DNA from: an uncultured Bacilli bacterium | GTDB lineage: Bacteria > Bacillota_I > Bacilli_A > RFN20 > CAG-631 | DNA length: 64,000 nucleotides | NCBI GenBank assembly: GCA_947627355.1 | Contig: CANQVX010000008.1 | Coordinates: 1-64,000, forward strand | Direction: 5' to 3' | Shown here: positions 27,404 to 36,050 of the stretch, one piece after another | How positions within the stretch are numbered: the first letter of the stretch is position 1 | Layout: every line of letters begins with the position of its first letter | The notes under the pieces: generated by a model | Database searches by the model: none | What the model was told of the DNA's origin: nothing | What the model saw: the letters and a program-made list of their open reading frames with translations, nothing else | Translations under genes and position numbers: made by a program

Positions 27404-28156
27404 TTATTTTAATTTGTTGTATTCTTCATCACTTACAGGTTCTAACCAAACATTTTTAGTATCAGTTCCTTTTACTTCGATGGCTAGATGTGAAAACCAA
27501 CTATCTTTACAAGCACCATGCCAATGTTTAACATTTGCTGGAATATTAATACAATCACCTGGTTTCATGATGATAGCATCTTTACCTTCTTCTTGATAAT
27601 AGCCCTTTCCACCGACACAAATTAAGATTTGACCACCACCATCTTTGGCTTCATGGATATGCCAATTGTTTCTACATCCAGGTTCAAAGGTTACATTAAA
27701 AATACCTTGACTTGCTAAAACTGGATAAAGATAGCTTTGACCTATAAAATAATCTTTAAAGGCATCATTAGTATTTCCAATTGGAAAGAAAATAGTATTT
27801 TGGTATAGATCTTTTTCATTTTTAACATCTTCTTTTTCGTTCCATACATCTTTAGCTAGTCTAAATACTGCCCAAGCCTTAGGCTAGCCTACATAAAAGG
27901 CACAATGAGTGATAATTGCAGCTATTTCTTTTTTACTAACTCCATTGTTTTTAGCGTTTTGTAAATGATAAATAAGTGAACTATCGGTGATTCCTGAAGA
28001 CATCAAAGCAACAACTGTAATAATACATCTAGTTTTTAAATCAATGTCTTCGTTATTCCAGTTTTCATAAAATAAAACATCATCATTAAAATGAGCAAAG
28101 TCTGGAGCAAAGTCTCCTAATTGTTTTCTTCCTGCATCTTGAGTTATTTTTTTCAT
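27404..28156 (-). pseudogene. CMD–cupin fusion protein interrupted by one amber codon
   Basis: An N-terminal carboxymuconolactone-decarboxylase (AhpD-like) domain of 90 codons ends at a TAG (27886-27884). The same frame then continues for another 159 codons to a TAA at 27404. The downstream part begins P-K-A-W-A-V-F-R-L-A-K, normally preceded by Gly-Trp in full-length relatives, so the TAG stands where Trp (TGG) is expected. It then encodes an intact cupin (N-W-H-I-H-E, P-G-D-C-I-N-I-P, H-W-H-G). One G-to-A change explains the break. Readthrough or a sequencing error are alternatives. Confidence 0.8.
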
Positions 28157-28182
28157 AATAGTCTCCCCCTTAATTCAATTTT

Positions 28183-28212
28183 ATTGTAAAACTCGCTTAA
28201 ACTTTGAGTCAA
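28183..28212 (-). promoter_or_regulatory. Promoter of the CMD–cupin / flavodoxin operon
   Basis: On the minus strand TTGACT (28212-28207) and TACAAT (28188-28183) are separated by 18 nt. The spacer holds an imperfect dyad, ACTC…GAGT, spanning it. A long spacer with internal dyad would fit a MerR-type activator, but no such gene is nearby. Confidence 0.5.
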
Positions 28213-28271
28213 TAAAAATTTGTAAATCATGTTTTTTATAGTACAAGCATATAATTTTCTAGGTGATGGTT

Positions 28272-29270
28272 ATGAAAAAATATCTATTAATTATTTTTAC
28301 ATCTTTAATAATGTTTTTAATACCTGCACCTAAAAAAGATAATAAAATCGAAAAAGTTGTTTCAACAGTTTCAGTATATAGTAGTAGTTATGTTGTCATG
28401 GAAAGAAGCAGTTATAAAATATTAGCCGGTAATAACATTCATAAAAGCCAAAGTGTTGCAAGTATTTCAAAGATTATGACTGCAATTGTTGCTATCGAAA
28501 ACAATAATTTAAATGATGTAGTAAACATACCAAAAGAAATAAACACAGTATATGGCAGTATGCTTTATTTAAAAGAAAATGATAAGGTTCATATCATGGA
28601 TTTGTTATATGGTCTTATTTTAAGAAGTGGTAATGATGCAGCAATTAGTATAGCAATACATACCGGAACAACGGTTGCTAGATTTGTTGAATTAATGAAT
28701 AATAAAGCAAGGGAGTTAAATTTAACTGATACTTTGTTTAGAAATCCACATGGCTTAGATGAAGAAGATGGAGGAAATATTTCAAGTGCAAGAGATATGG
28801 CAATCATTCATAGTTATGCTCTAAATAATCCAATCTATCGACAAATTTCATCATCAAAACAATATAAAACATATAAGAATAAAAATAAAATTCTAGCTAA
28901 TTATGAATATGCCACAGGTGGAAAAACAGGTTTTACTAAAAAAGCAAAAAGAACATTAGTAACAAGTGCTAAAAAGGATGACTTAGAATTAGTCATTGTT
29001 ACTTTAAATTGCGGTAATGATTTTGAAGTCCATAAAAACCTCTATGAATATTACTTTTCGTTATATAAAGGCCTAATAGTTTTAAAAAAAGGTATTAACT
29101 ATATTGATTCACATGAAATAAATTTAAATAAAGAATATGTTTTTATCATTGAAAACAGTGATAAAGAATATTATTTAAAATACGAAATATTAAATAAAAG
29201 CAAAGAACTTAAAATATATTTACTTGATAAGAATCAATATGTAATAGATATCTTAACTATTGATATTTAA
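28272..29270 (+). CDS. dacB: D-alanyl-D-alanine carboxypeptidase, sporulation DacB type
   Basis: The 332-residue penicillin-binding serine carboxypeptidase removes terminal D-Ala from peptide stems. It has an N-terminal export signal and the triad S-I-S-K, S-G-N and K-T-G. It is somewhat shorter than Bacillus DacB. Directly followed by spmA and spmB, it reproduces the dacB–spmA–spmB order of Bacillus, where the operon is made in the mother cell and trims spore cortex cross-linking. ATG 28272 follows AGGTGAT. A CATATAAT element at 28248 resembles a sigma-E -10 box. The gene symbol rests on synteny; dacF is possible. Confidence 0.88.
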   Translation: MKKYLLIIFTSLIMFLIPAPKKDNKIEKVVSTVSVYSSSYVVMERSSYKILAGNNIHKSQSVASISKIMTAIVAIENNNLNDVVNIPKEINTVYGSMLYLKENDKVHIMDLLYGLILRSGNDAAISIAIHTGTTVARFVELMNNKARELNLTDTLFRNPHGLDEEDGGNISSARDMAIIHSYALNNPIYRQISSSKQYKTYKNKNKILANYEYATGGKTGFTKKAKRTLVTSAKKDDLELVIVTLNCGNDFEVHKNLYEYYFSLYKGLIVLKKGINYIDSHEINLNKEYVFIIENSDKEYYLKYEILNKSKELKIYLLDKNQYVIDILTIDI

Positions 29271-29282
29271 GGAGGTGGATTT

Positions 29283-29867
29283 ATGGGAAAAATCTGGGGT
29301 GGAATTATATTAATTTCAGCAATTTATGCAATATTTACTGGTCGTGTAGAATTATTATTAGATGGGATTTTAAAGATTCCTGATGATAGTTTTGCATTCT
29401 TAACAATTATTATTAGTTCAACAGTTTTTTGGACTGGATTCATGTATATTTTTAAAGAGGTTGGAATAGTTGATTTCATATCTCTTGCAATAAGACCTTT
29501 ATTTAAAAAGATTATGCCTAATTTAAAAGATGAAGAGGCTATTAATTATTTATCAATGAACATTGCTGCTAATATGTTTGGTCTTGGCTTTGCGGCTACT
29601 CCTAGTGGACTTAAAGGAATAAAAAGATTAAAAGAAATATCAACAATGCCGGAAGGGGTTGCAAGTGATGAAATGATAACGTTTCTTGTTTTAAACACTG
29701 CAGGGGTCACTTTACTTCCAACGACAGTTATAAGCATTAGAAAAAGTTTTGGTTCAAAAACACCAACTGATTTTGTTTTATTTGCTATCATTTCAACCTT
29801 ATGTGCTTGTATTTTTGGCCTTTTAGCCGACAAATTATTAAGGAGGCCATATAAAGATGACAATTAG
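29283..29867 (+). CDS. spmA: Spore maturation protein SpmA
   Basis: The 194-residue integral membrane protein belongs to the Gate/nucleoside-recognition fold. N-M-F-G-L-G-F-A-A-T-P-S-G-L is the diagnostic block, and about four membrane segments are visible. SpmA and SpmB together help dehydrate the spore core. The ribosome site is AAGGAGGTGG. It overlaps spmB by 11 bases. Confidence 0.93.
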   Translation: MGKIWGGIILISAIYAIFTGRVELLLDGILKIPDDSFAFLTIIISSTVFWTGFMYIFKEVGIVDFISLAIRPLFKKIMPNLKDEEAINYLSMNIAANMFGLGFAATPSGLKGIKRLKEISTMPEGVASDEMITFLVLNTAGVTLLPTTVISIRKSFGSKTPTDFVLFAIISTLCACIFGLLADKLLRRPYKDDN

Positions 29868-30372
29868 TATATTGCTTATTCCATGTTTACTTGTAATAGC
29901 TATCATACTAGCCTTAATAAAGAAAAAAGATGCCTATCATGCTTTTGTTAATGGTGCTAAGGAAGGGCTCAGTATAAGTCTTGAAATAATACCATCAGTT
30001 ATTGCTATGATTGCTGCTGTTACAATCTTAAAAAGTTCCGGTATAATCGATGATATTGCTAGTTTTTTAAGAAAAGTTTTTCCTCGTGGTGATTACTTTG
30101 CAAAGATTACACCTATGATTTTCTTTAGGCCTATTAGTGGTAATGCATCATTGGCTATTTTAAGTGATGTTTGTAAAGCAGATCCTGATGGTTTAATTTG
30201 TCGTAGTGCTAGTATTATTCAAGGTAGTACTGATACAACTTTTTATGTTATTGCTTTGTATTTTACATCTATTGGAATTACTAAATGGCGTCACACTTTA
30301 AAAGCAGCCTTATTTGCCGATTTTGTAGGCATTTTACTTGCTGTTATCTTTGCCTTAATATTCTTTACTTGA
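29857..30372 (+). CDS. spmB: Spore maturation protein SpmB
   Basis: The 171-residue membrane protein is the partner of SpmA, also of the Gate fold. R-P-I-S-G-N-A-S-L and Q-G-S-T-D-T-T-F-Y match the family, with membrane helices at both ends. It starts inside spmA behind AGGAGG, so its translation depends on spmA. The trio is complete, which argues that the host really sporulates. Confidence 0.93.
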   Translation: MTISILLIPCLLVIAIILALIKKKDAYHAFVNGAKEGLSISLEIIPSVIAMIAAVTILKSSGIIDDIASFLRKVFPRGDYFAKITPMIFFRPISGNASLAILSDVCKADPDGLICRSASIIQGSTDTTFYVIALYFTSIGITKWRHTLKAALFADFVGILLAVIFALIFFT

Positions 30373-30451
30373 TAATTTTTTAAAGCCTTGTTTTATTTTT
30401 TAAAAAATTTGTTATAATATTTAAGATAAATCTTAAAAAGGTTGGGATAAA

Positions 30452-31297
30452 ATGTTTGAAGAAAATCAATCAAATTTTAATCAAGATTATCAATATAGCA
30501 ATAATGATTACCATTATGTCGATGTTGGTCCTCAAATGGCTGAAGATGGAATCTTAGTTGATGAACAAGGCTATGAAGACATTGGCTTTTCAATTGTTGC
30601 TTTTATTCTTGGTGGTCTTGGCCTATATTTTGGTCAAAGTTTTTTTGCAATATTAATTCAATCAGTTGTTGGAATGATTATAAGAAAAACAGGAAAGGCA
30701 CCACATGCTGAAAACTTATCTAATTTTTCGGCTTTAGTTGGTACAATTATCTGTCTTGTTATCTTTTTTATCATTATTCATAAAAAACTAAAGCCACTTT
30801 TAAAAGAATTTGCTAATGGGAAGACTTGGGCTAAAGCCCTTGCCTATGTTGGTATTATGTATGGGGCAATTTTTCTTTATAGCTGGATTATTACTGTTCT
30901 TGGGGCTAATCAAGCTACTAGTGCTAACCAAGATTCAATCAATCTTATGATGGAATTTACACCAATACTTGCTGGTATATATGTTTGTATTGTTGCTCCT
31001 ATTTTTGAAGAAATTACTTTTAGACTTTGTATCTTTAGAGGAATAGCTAAGAAAAATAAAATTGCTGCTTTAATTGTTGTTGCTTCTATCTTTGGTTTAA
31101 TTCATATGTTAGCTAGTTTAACGACTGGAACATTTAAAACTGATTTAATTACCTTACCTATTTATCTTATTGGTGGGTTTGGACTTACAACTGCATATTT
31201 CCGTGAAAAACGAATTGGTGTTTCAATTTGTGCTCACTTTATTTACAACACTATAAGTTTCATAATGAATTTAATTGCAGCAATGATTATCTTTTAA
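30452..31297 (+). CDS. CPBP-family intramembrane metalloprotease
   Basis: The 281-residue protein has a hydrophilic N-terminus of about 45 residues (Asn/Gln/Asp-rich) and roughly seven to eight membrane helices. The CPBP (Abi) motifs are in order: F-E-E-I-T-F-R (E-E-x3-R), F-G-L-I-H and A-H-F-I-Y-N. Members process prenylated proteins or bacteriocins in some hosts; here the role is unknown. The ribosome site is AAGGTTGGG. It has its own likely -10 TATAAT at 30413 and is followed by a terminator, so it is monocistronic. Confidence 0.88.
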   Translation: MFEENQSNFNQDYQYSNNDYHYVDVGPQMAEDGILVDEQGYEDIGFSIVAFILGGLGLYFGQSFFAILIQSVVGMIIRKTGKAPHAENLSNFSALVGTIICLVIFFIIIHKKLKPLLKEFANGKTWAKALAYVGIMYGAIFLYSWIITVLGANQATSANQDSINLMMEFTPILAGIYVCIVAPIFEEITFRLCIFRGIAKKNKIAALIVVASIFGLIHMLASLTTGTFKTDLITLPIYLIGGFGLTTAYFREKRIGVSICAHFIYNTISFIMNLIAAMIIF

Positions 31298-31319
31298 AAT
31301 AAAATTTAATTAATATTAT

Positions 31320-31356
31320 AAGACTAAGAATTTAATATCAATCTCTTAGTCTTTTT
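31320..31356 (+). terminator. Terminator after the CPBP gene
   Basis: The 10-bp perfect stem AAGACTAAGA / TCTTAGTCTT with a 14-nt loop is followed by a T-run. Confidence 0.85.
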
Positions 31357-31379
31357 TGTTCTAAAGTAGAAGCAGTAAA

Positions 31380-31403
31380 CATACATTTAAATAGAAATGT
31401 ATG
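31380..31403 (+). promoter_or_regulatory. Hairpin directly upstream of the spoIVA ribosome site
   Basis: CATACATTT (31380-31388) and AAATGTATG (31395-31403) form a perfect 9-bp stem with a 6-nt loop, and GGGAGG begins at the next base. CATACATT also resembles the -10 element of sigma-E promoters. It may be an operator, a -10 element or a translation-control hairpin. Confidence 0.5.
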
Positions 31404-31416
31404 GGAGGTTACTTTA

Positions 31417-32883
31417 ATGAGCATAAAGGAACTATTAAAAAACATTGGTGGAAGAACAAATGGTGACATATATTTAGGCGTTGTAGGACCAGTTCGTACA
31501 GGAAAATCCACCTTTATTAAACGTTTTATGGAACTTGTAGTAATCAATAATATTCAAGATGAATATCAAAAAGCAAGAGCCACAGATGAACTTCCTCAAT
31601 CAGGTCAAGGGAAAACCATAATGACTACTGAACCTAAATTTGTACCAAACACTGCTGTAAGTGTTGATGTTGGTGAAAATTTAAGTGTTCAAGTGCGTTT
31701 AGTTGATTGTGTGGGTTATGTCTTTAAAGAAGCCAAGGGTTACATGGATGAAGATAAAATCAGAATGGTTAAAACACCTTGGTTTGAAGAAGCAATTCCT
31801 TTTGATGAAGCAGCTAAAATTGGCACTCAAAAGGTTATAAGTGATCATTGTAGCATTGGTATTGTTGTTACAAGTGATGGAAGTATCGTAGATATTTCAA
31901 GAAATTCTTATTTAGAAGCCGAAGAAGCGGTTATCAAACAACTTCAAAGCATTGGAAAACCATTTATTGTTCTAGTTAACTCAAAAGATCCAACAGGAGC
32001 AACAGCAAAACAAGTAAGTTTAGAAATCCAAGAAAAGTATCAAGTAATGGCTATTCCTATGTCAATTGAACAAATGACACAAGATGATGCTAATCAAATC
32101 TTAAAAGAAGCATTATATGAATTCCCGGTTCTTGATGTTGACGTTGTCTTTCCATCATGGGTTGCAGCTTTAGATGAAAACTATTGGTTAAAACAATCAT
32201 ATAAAGCATCTATTCAACAAGGCCTAAATGAAGTTAAAAAAGTCCGTGATGTCGACAAAATTGCTGAAGTGTTAAGACAAAACGAATATGCTAAAAGTGT
32301 TGAAATCACTAATATTGATACTGCAACAGGCTTAATTACCTTATGTATTGAACCTAAGGATGGTTTATATGAAGCAATCATTAATGACATTGTTGGTACA
32401 ACATTAGAAGACAAAGCTGATTTGATTAAGATACTACAAGAATACAAAAATTATAAAGATCAATTAGCAGATGTTTTACCAGCCATTTTAATGGCTAAAG
32501 AAACAGGTTATGGAGCAAGCACACCGGCTTTAAATGATATTCAAGTATCTGAACCAGAACTTGTTAAAAATGGTAGTCGTTATGGAATCAAAATCAATGC
32601 TAAAGCACCAACATATCATATCTTTAAAATAGATGTGGAAAATAATTTTGAACCAATTTTAGGTAGTAAAGAACAAAGTGAAACAATGATTGAATATTTA
32701 ACTAAAAATGATACATCCTTAGAAGATGTAACCATGTTTGGTAGAAATATCAAAGAATTACTAAAAGATGGGATCAATGCTAAATTACTAACTATTCCAG
32801 ATAACAATAGACAAAAGTTACTTAACATTCTAAAATCAATGACAAACAAAGGTAAAAATAATTTAATTGCCATTGTATTTTAA
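31417..32883 (+). CDS. spoIVA: Stage IV sporulation protein A
   Basis: The 488-residue ATPase polymerises into the basement layer of the spore coat around the forespore. The Walker A is G-P-V-R-T-G-K-S-T near residue 24-32. T-T-E-P-K-F-V-P, D-C-V-G-Y-V and the long middle and C-terminal domains are all conserved. Length is almost identical to the Bacillus protein. It is one of the most specific markers of endospore formation. It stands alone between two terminators. Confidence 0.96.
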   Translation: MSIKELLKNIGGRTNGDIYLGVVGPVRTGKSTFIKRFMELVVINNIQDEYQKARATDELPQSGQGKTIMTTEPKFVPNTAVSVDVGENLSVQVRLVDCVGYVFKEAKGYMDEDKIRMVKTPWFEEAIPFDEAAKIGTQKVISDHCSIGIVVTSDGSIVDISRNSYLEAEEAVIKQLQSIGKPFIVLVNSKDPTGATAKQVSLEIQEKYQVMAIPMSIEQMTQDDANQILKEALYEFPVLDVDVVFPSWVAALDENYWLKQSYKASIQQGLNEVKKVRDVDKIAEVLRQNEYAKSVEITNIDTATGLITLCIEPKDGLYEAIINDIVGTTLEDKADLIKILQEYKNYKDQLADVLPAILMAKETGYGASTPALNDIQVSEPELVKNGSRYGIKINAKAPTYHIFKIDVENNFEPILGSKEQSETMIEYLTKNDTSLEDVTMFGRNIKELLKDGINAKLLTIPDNNRQKLLNILKSMTNKGKNNLIAIVF

Positions 32884-32896
32884 ACTCTTAAATTTC

Positions 32897-32933
32897 AAAA
32901 AAAGCCCTAGATTTAGGACTTTTTTTAATTTTT
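32897..32933 (+). terminator. Terminator after spoIVA
   Basis: AAAAAGCCCTA and TAGGACTTTTTTT form a stem with one mismatch and a short loop, followed by T-rich sequence. Confidence 0.7.
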
Positions 32934-32937
32934 TTAT

Positions 32938-32965
32938 TTGCATTTGAAAATTTTCTATGTATAAT
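32938..32965 (+). promoter_or_regulatory. Promoter of the HU gene
   Basis: TTGCAT (32938-32943) and TATAAT (32960-32965) are 16 nt apart, 40-odd bases before the hup start codon. Confidence 0.6.
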
Positions 32966-33007
32966 ATTGTTGTAGGTAAAAATTTTATGTAAAGGAGAAA
33001 ATAAATT

Positions 33008-33310
33008 ATGAATAAACAAGAATTAGTTGCAAAAATTAGTGAAGAAAAAGGAATTAGCAAAACTGAAGCTACAAGAGTTGTTGAAACAGTATTTGAAATC
33101 ATCATTGATGAATTAAAAGCTGGCGAAATGGTTAAAATCCCTGGATTTGGAAATTTCGTTGTTAAAACAAGAAAAGCTCGTACAGCTGTAATTCCTTTAT
33201 CAAACAAAAAAGTTATCGTTCCTTCTTATAAGACAGTTGGTTTCAAACCTGCTAAATCATTCAAGGAACAAGTTAAAGACGTTAACGAAGAAGAAACTCC
33301 AGCTGAATAA
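33008..33310 (+). CDS. hup: HU-family DNA-binding protein
   Basis: The 100-residue nucleoid protein binds and bends DNA as a dimer. The N-terminal half (M-N-K-Q-E-L-V, helix-turn-helix dimer) and I-P-G-F-G-N-F-V are standard. The arm usually reading R-N-P-x-T-G is changed to A-V-I-P-L-S-N, keeping the intercalating Pro but losing the R-N and T-G. A short acidic tail ends the protein. The ribosome site is AAAGGAG. It is monocistronic with its own promoter and terminator. Confidence 0.94.
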   Translation: MNKQELVAKISEEKGISKTEATRVVETVFEIIIDELKAGEMVKIPGFGNFVVKTRKARTAVIPLSNKKVIVPSYKTVGFKPAKSFKEQVKDVNEEETPAE

Positions 33311-33325
33311 TTTAAAACAAATAAG

Positions 33326-33350
33326 TCACATGGGAACATGTGATTTTTTT
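33326..33350 (+). terminator. Terminator after hup
   Basis: A 7-bp stem TCACATG / CATGTGA with a GGAA tetraloop is followed by seven T. Confidence 0.88.
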
Positions 33351-33384
33351 ATGCCTTTTTTCATATATTTTATTAGGTGATTTG

Positions 33385-34035
33385 ATGGAAAAACTAATAA
33401 TTTGTGGAAGTGAAGGTAAGTGTGGTAAAGAAGTCTATAAATTATTAAAAGAAAAAGGTTATGAAATATTAGCAACAGTAAATAAAGATTCGACTCCTTT
33501 AAAAGAAATATTAGATAAATTTAATGATGTCGATTATGTTATAGATTTCACTAATAAAGAAGTTGCCTTAAATCATATAAATCTATGTATTGACCGGAAG
33601 ATTTCGTTTATTTGTGGCACAACAGGATTTAATCAAGATGAATTAGACATAATCAAAGAAAAATGTAAAAACTATCGAGTAAAAGGGATAATTTGTCCTA
33701 ACTTTGCTATTCCTATGAATATTATCATTAATAATTTTAAAGTCTTATCTAATTCATTTGATAGTTGTTTAATTAAAGAAATACATCATTTATCAAAACT
33801 TGATAAACCATCTGGAACAGCAAAAACATTAATAAAAAAGGCAAGTTGTAAAACTGATGTAATCAGTCTTACAAGTAATGATAATATTGTTCAATATTTA
33901 ATTCAATTTGACTCAAAATATGCTAAAATGGAAATAGCATATGAAGTTTATAATAAAACTATCTATGCTTATGGAGTCTATTATTATTTAAGGCATCTTG
34001 ATGATAATATTTTTAACAATTTAATAGCTTATTAG
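33385..34035 (+). CDS. dapB: 4-hydroxy-tetrahydrodipicolinate reductase
   Basis: The 216-residue enzyme reduces hydroxy-tetrahydrodipicolinate with NAD(P)H in lysine and diaminopimelate synthesis. E-x-H-H-L-S-K-L-D-K-P-S-G-T-A is the catalytic block. V-I-D-F-T-N, C-G-T-T-G-F and P-N-F-A-I-P-M-N are also present. It is short against the usual 240-270 residues. The nucleotide loop reads G-S-E-G-K-C-G-K. No other dap gene is close. I used ATG 33385, preceded by AGGTGA; a longer upstream frame lacks a site. The cca-like gene follows after 8 nt. Confidence 0.93.
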   Translation: MEKLIICGSEGKCGKEVYKLLKEKGYEILATVNKDSTPLKEILDKFNDVDYVIDFTNKEVALNHINLCIDRKISFICGTTGFNQDELDIIKEKCKNYRVKGIICPNFAIPMNIIINNFKVLSNSFDSCLIKEIHHLSKLDKPSGTAKTLIKKASCKTDVISLTSNDNIVQYLIQFDSKYAKMEIAYEVYNKTIYAYGVYYYLRHLDDNIFNNLIAY

Positions 34036-34043
34036 GAGATAAA

Positions 34044-34817
34044 ATGGAAACTAGAATCAAAGAAATCTTACAAATAATTGAAAAAGCTGGCTATGAAGGA
34101 TATTTAGTTGGTGGTAGTAGTCGTGATGAATTATTAAATAGACATTATGATGATGTCGATATCACTACTAATGCGCCAATTAATGAAATGCTTGATTTAT
34201 TTAATATTTATTCTGATAAAGGCCTTGCTTTTTATAATGTTAAGATTGATTATGATGGAATGATTGCTGAAATCACTAGTTTTCGTAAAGAAAGTTATGA
34301 TGATACTTCAAGTGGTTATCCTACTATTACTGGTTATGCTAAAGATATCAAAGAAGATGCTATTCGCAGAGATTTTACTATCAATGCTATTTATTTAGAT
34401 AAAGATAATAAAATTCATGATCCTTTTAATGGACTTAGTGATTTAAATAATAAACTTATTAGATTCATAGGTGAACCTATTACTAGAATAAAAGAAGATC
34501 CTACTAGAATTTTAAGAGCCTTAAGGTTTAAAGAAAGCCTTGGTTTTAAATTAGAAGAAAACACTTATAAGGCTATTAAAGATAATTTAAATTATTTATT
34601 AAAACTACCAATTACAAAACTAGCACGAGAAATAAAAAAGACTTATGATGAACTTAAAAAAAGTAAAGCTAATAAAATTTTTAAAGAAATGAAAATAAAT
34701 GATTTACTTTTTAAAAATAACGATTATGATATGTTTAATGTTTCTAAAGTTAGTTATGAAACAATACTAGAAGAATTAAAAAGGGGTGCAATAAAAAATG
34801 GAAAAAAACAAATTTGA
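34044..34817 (+). CDS. cca: Short CCA-adding enzyme / tRNA nucleotidyltransferase-like protein
   Basis: The 257-residue protein has the class-II nucleotidyltransferase head (Y-L-V-G-G-S-S-R-D and catalytic D-V-D), the neck motif R-R-D-F-T-I-N-A-I and I-L-R-A-L-R-F. Typical bacterial CCA enzymes have about 400 residues or more; the body and tail that position the tRNA acceptor stem are largely missing here. It could be a minimal CCA or A-adding enzyme. The end overlaps dnaD by 20 bases, and no obvious continuation of the missing part was seen. Confidence 0.8.
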   Translation: METRIKEILQIIEKAGYEGYLVGGSSRDELLNRHYDDVDITTNAPINEMLDLFNIYSDKGLAFYNVKIDYDGMIAEITSFRKESYDDTSSGYPTITGYAKDIKEDAIRRDFTINAIYLDKDNKIHDPFNGLSDLNNKLIRFIGEPITRIKEDPTRILRALRFKESLGFKLEENTYKAIKDNLNYLLKLPITKLAREIKKTYDELKKSKANKIFKEMKINDLLFKNNDYDMFNVSKVSYETILEELKRGAIKNGKKQI

Positions 34818-35436
34818 AATCGAATCAATGATTCAAGTAGAAAAACTATTAATGTTGAATTATAAAGAAATGGGTATCAGTGATGATGAAGTTGTCATTT
34901 TATTACTTACTTATACTTTAATTAAAACTGGTAATAGTTTTATTAATCCTGCCGATTTAGCACTTCTTTGTAATTTTACTGAAACTAAAATTGATGTACT
35001 TTATACTAAATTAATTTCCAAAGGCTTAATTAAAACTGAAATTCATGATAATGGTAGTGTTAGTACTAGTATCCAACCATTAATTGAAAAACTAAATGAA
35101 ATCTATGTTAATAATTTTAATAAGAAAGCTAGTGCAAATGAAGATAATAAAGAAAGCAATGAAAAGAATGTTTATAACCTATTTGAACAATTCTTTGGCC
35201 GTCCATTATCACCACTTGAATATGATATTATCAATGGTTGGCTTGAAAAGAAATATACTTATGATGAAATAAGTAGAGCCGTTGATTTATGTAAACAATC
35301 ACCTAATCATTCAATTCGTTATATTGATACAATCCTATTTGAAGAACATAAAAAGAAAGAAATGGGCGATGCTGCTTATCAAGATGATTTGCAAGAAACC
35401 ATCGAACTTAGCAAAATCGACTGGTTAAATAAATAA
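34798..35436 (+). CDS. dnaD: DnaD-like primosome protein
   Basis: The 212-residue protein has an N-terminal winged-helix region and a C-terminal DnaD/DnaB2 domain (N-L-F-E-Q-F-F-G-R-P-L-S-P-L-E and I-x-x-W near 150), ending in W-L-N-K. In Bacillus DnaD helps load the replicative helicase at the origin and restart sites. The order dnaD–nth is the same as in Bacillus. The ribosome site AAGGGGTG lies inside the cca-like gene. The stop overlaps the nth start by one base. Confidence 0.9.
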   Translation: MEKNKFEIESMIQVEKLLMLNYKEMGISDDEVVILLLTYTLIKTGNSFINPADLALLCNFTETKIDVLYTKLISKGLIKTEIHDNGSVSTSIQPLIEKLNEIYVNNFNKKASANEDNKESNEKNVYNLFEQFFGRPLSPLEYDIINGWLEKKYTYDEISRAVDLCKQSPNHSIRYIDTILFEEHKKKEMGDAAYQDDLQETIELSKIDWLNK

Positions 35437-36050
35437 TGGATAGTAAGCTTTTATATATTCATAATTTATTTAGCGATGCTAAATGTGAACTTGATTATAA
35501 AACAACCTTTCAATTATTAATTGCAGTTGTGCTTTCTGCCCAAACGACCGATAAAAGTGTTAATAAGGTAACAGCAGTTTTGTTTAATAAATATCCTGAT
35601 GCAAACACTTTAAAGGATGCTAATTTAAAAGATGTTGAAGATATCTTAAAATCAATTGGTATGTATAAAGTAAAAGCAAAAAACATAATTGAAATAGCTC
35701 GTATTATAAGTGATAAATATCATAATGAAGTGCCTAATAGTTATGATGATTTAATAACCCTTCCAGGAGTTGGAAATAAAACAATAAATGTCGTTTTAGC
35801 CGAAGGTTTTAAGATTCCAGCATTACCTGTTGATACTCATATCAATCGAATAGCAAAAAGACTTAAATATGCAAATATTGATGATGATGTATTAGTGGTT
35901 GAAGAAAAACTTAAAAAAGTAATTGAAAAAGAAAAATGGATTCAAATGCATCACAGTTTAATCTTTTTTGGTAGATATATCTGTAAAGCAAAGAATCCAT
36001 TGTGTGATAAATGTAAATTAAATGGTTCTTGTAATAAAGAATATAAATAA
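35436..36050 (+). CDS. nth: Endonuclease III
   Basis: The 204-residue DNA glycosylase/AP lyase removes oxidised pyrimidines. The helix-hairpin-helix L-P-G-V-G-N-K-T contains the catalytic Lys, and the catalytic Asp is in P-V-D-T-H. The C-terminal [4Fe-4S] cysteines follow as C-x6-C-x2-C-x5-C. All required residues are present and the length is normal. It converges with ponA, the two stop codons lying next to each other. Confidence 0.96.
   Translation: MDSKLLYIHNLFSDAKCELDYKTTFQLLIAVVLSAQTTDKSVNKVTAVLFNKYPDANTLKDANLKDVEDILKSIGMYKVKAKNIIEIARIISDKYHNEVPNSYDDLITLPGVGNKTINVVLAEGFKIPALPVDTHINRIAKRLKYANIDDDVLVVEEKLKKVIEKEKWIQMHHSLIFFGRYICKAKNPLCDKCKLNGSCNKEYK

Noticed and set aside
27357..27596. 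Plus-strand open frame of 79 codons
   Set aside because: It is antisense to the cupin half of the amber-interrupted gene, which has clear homology on the other strand.
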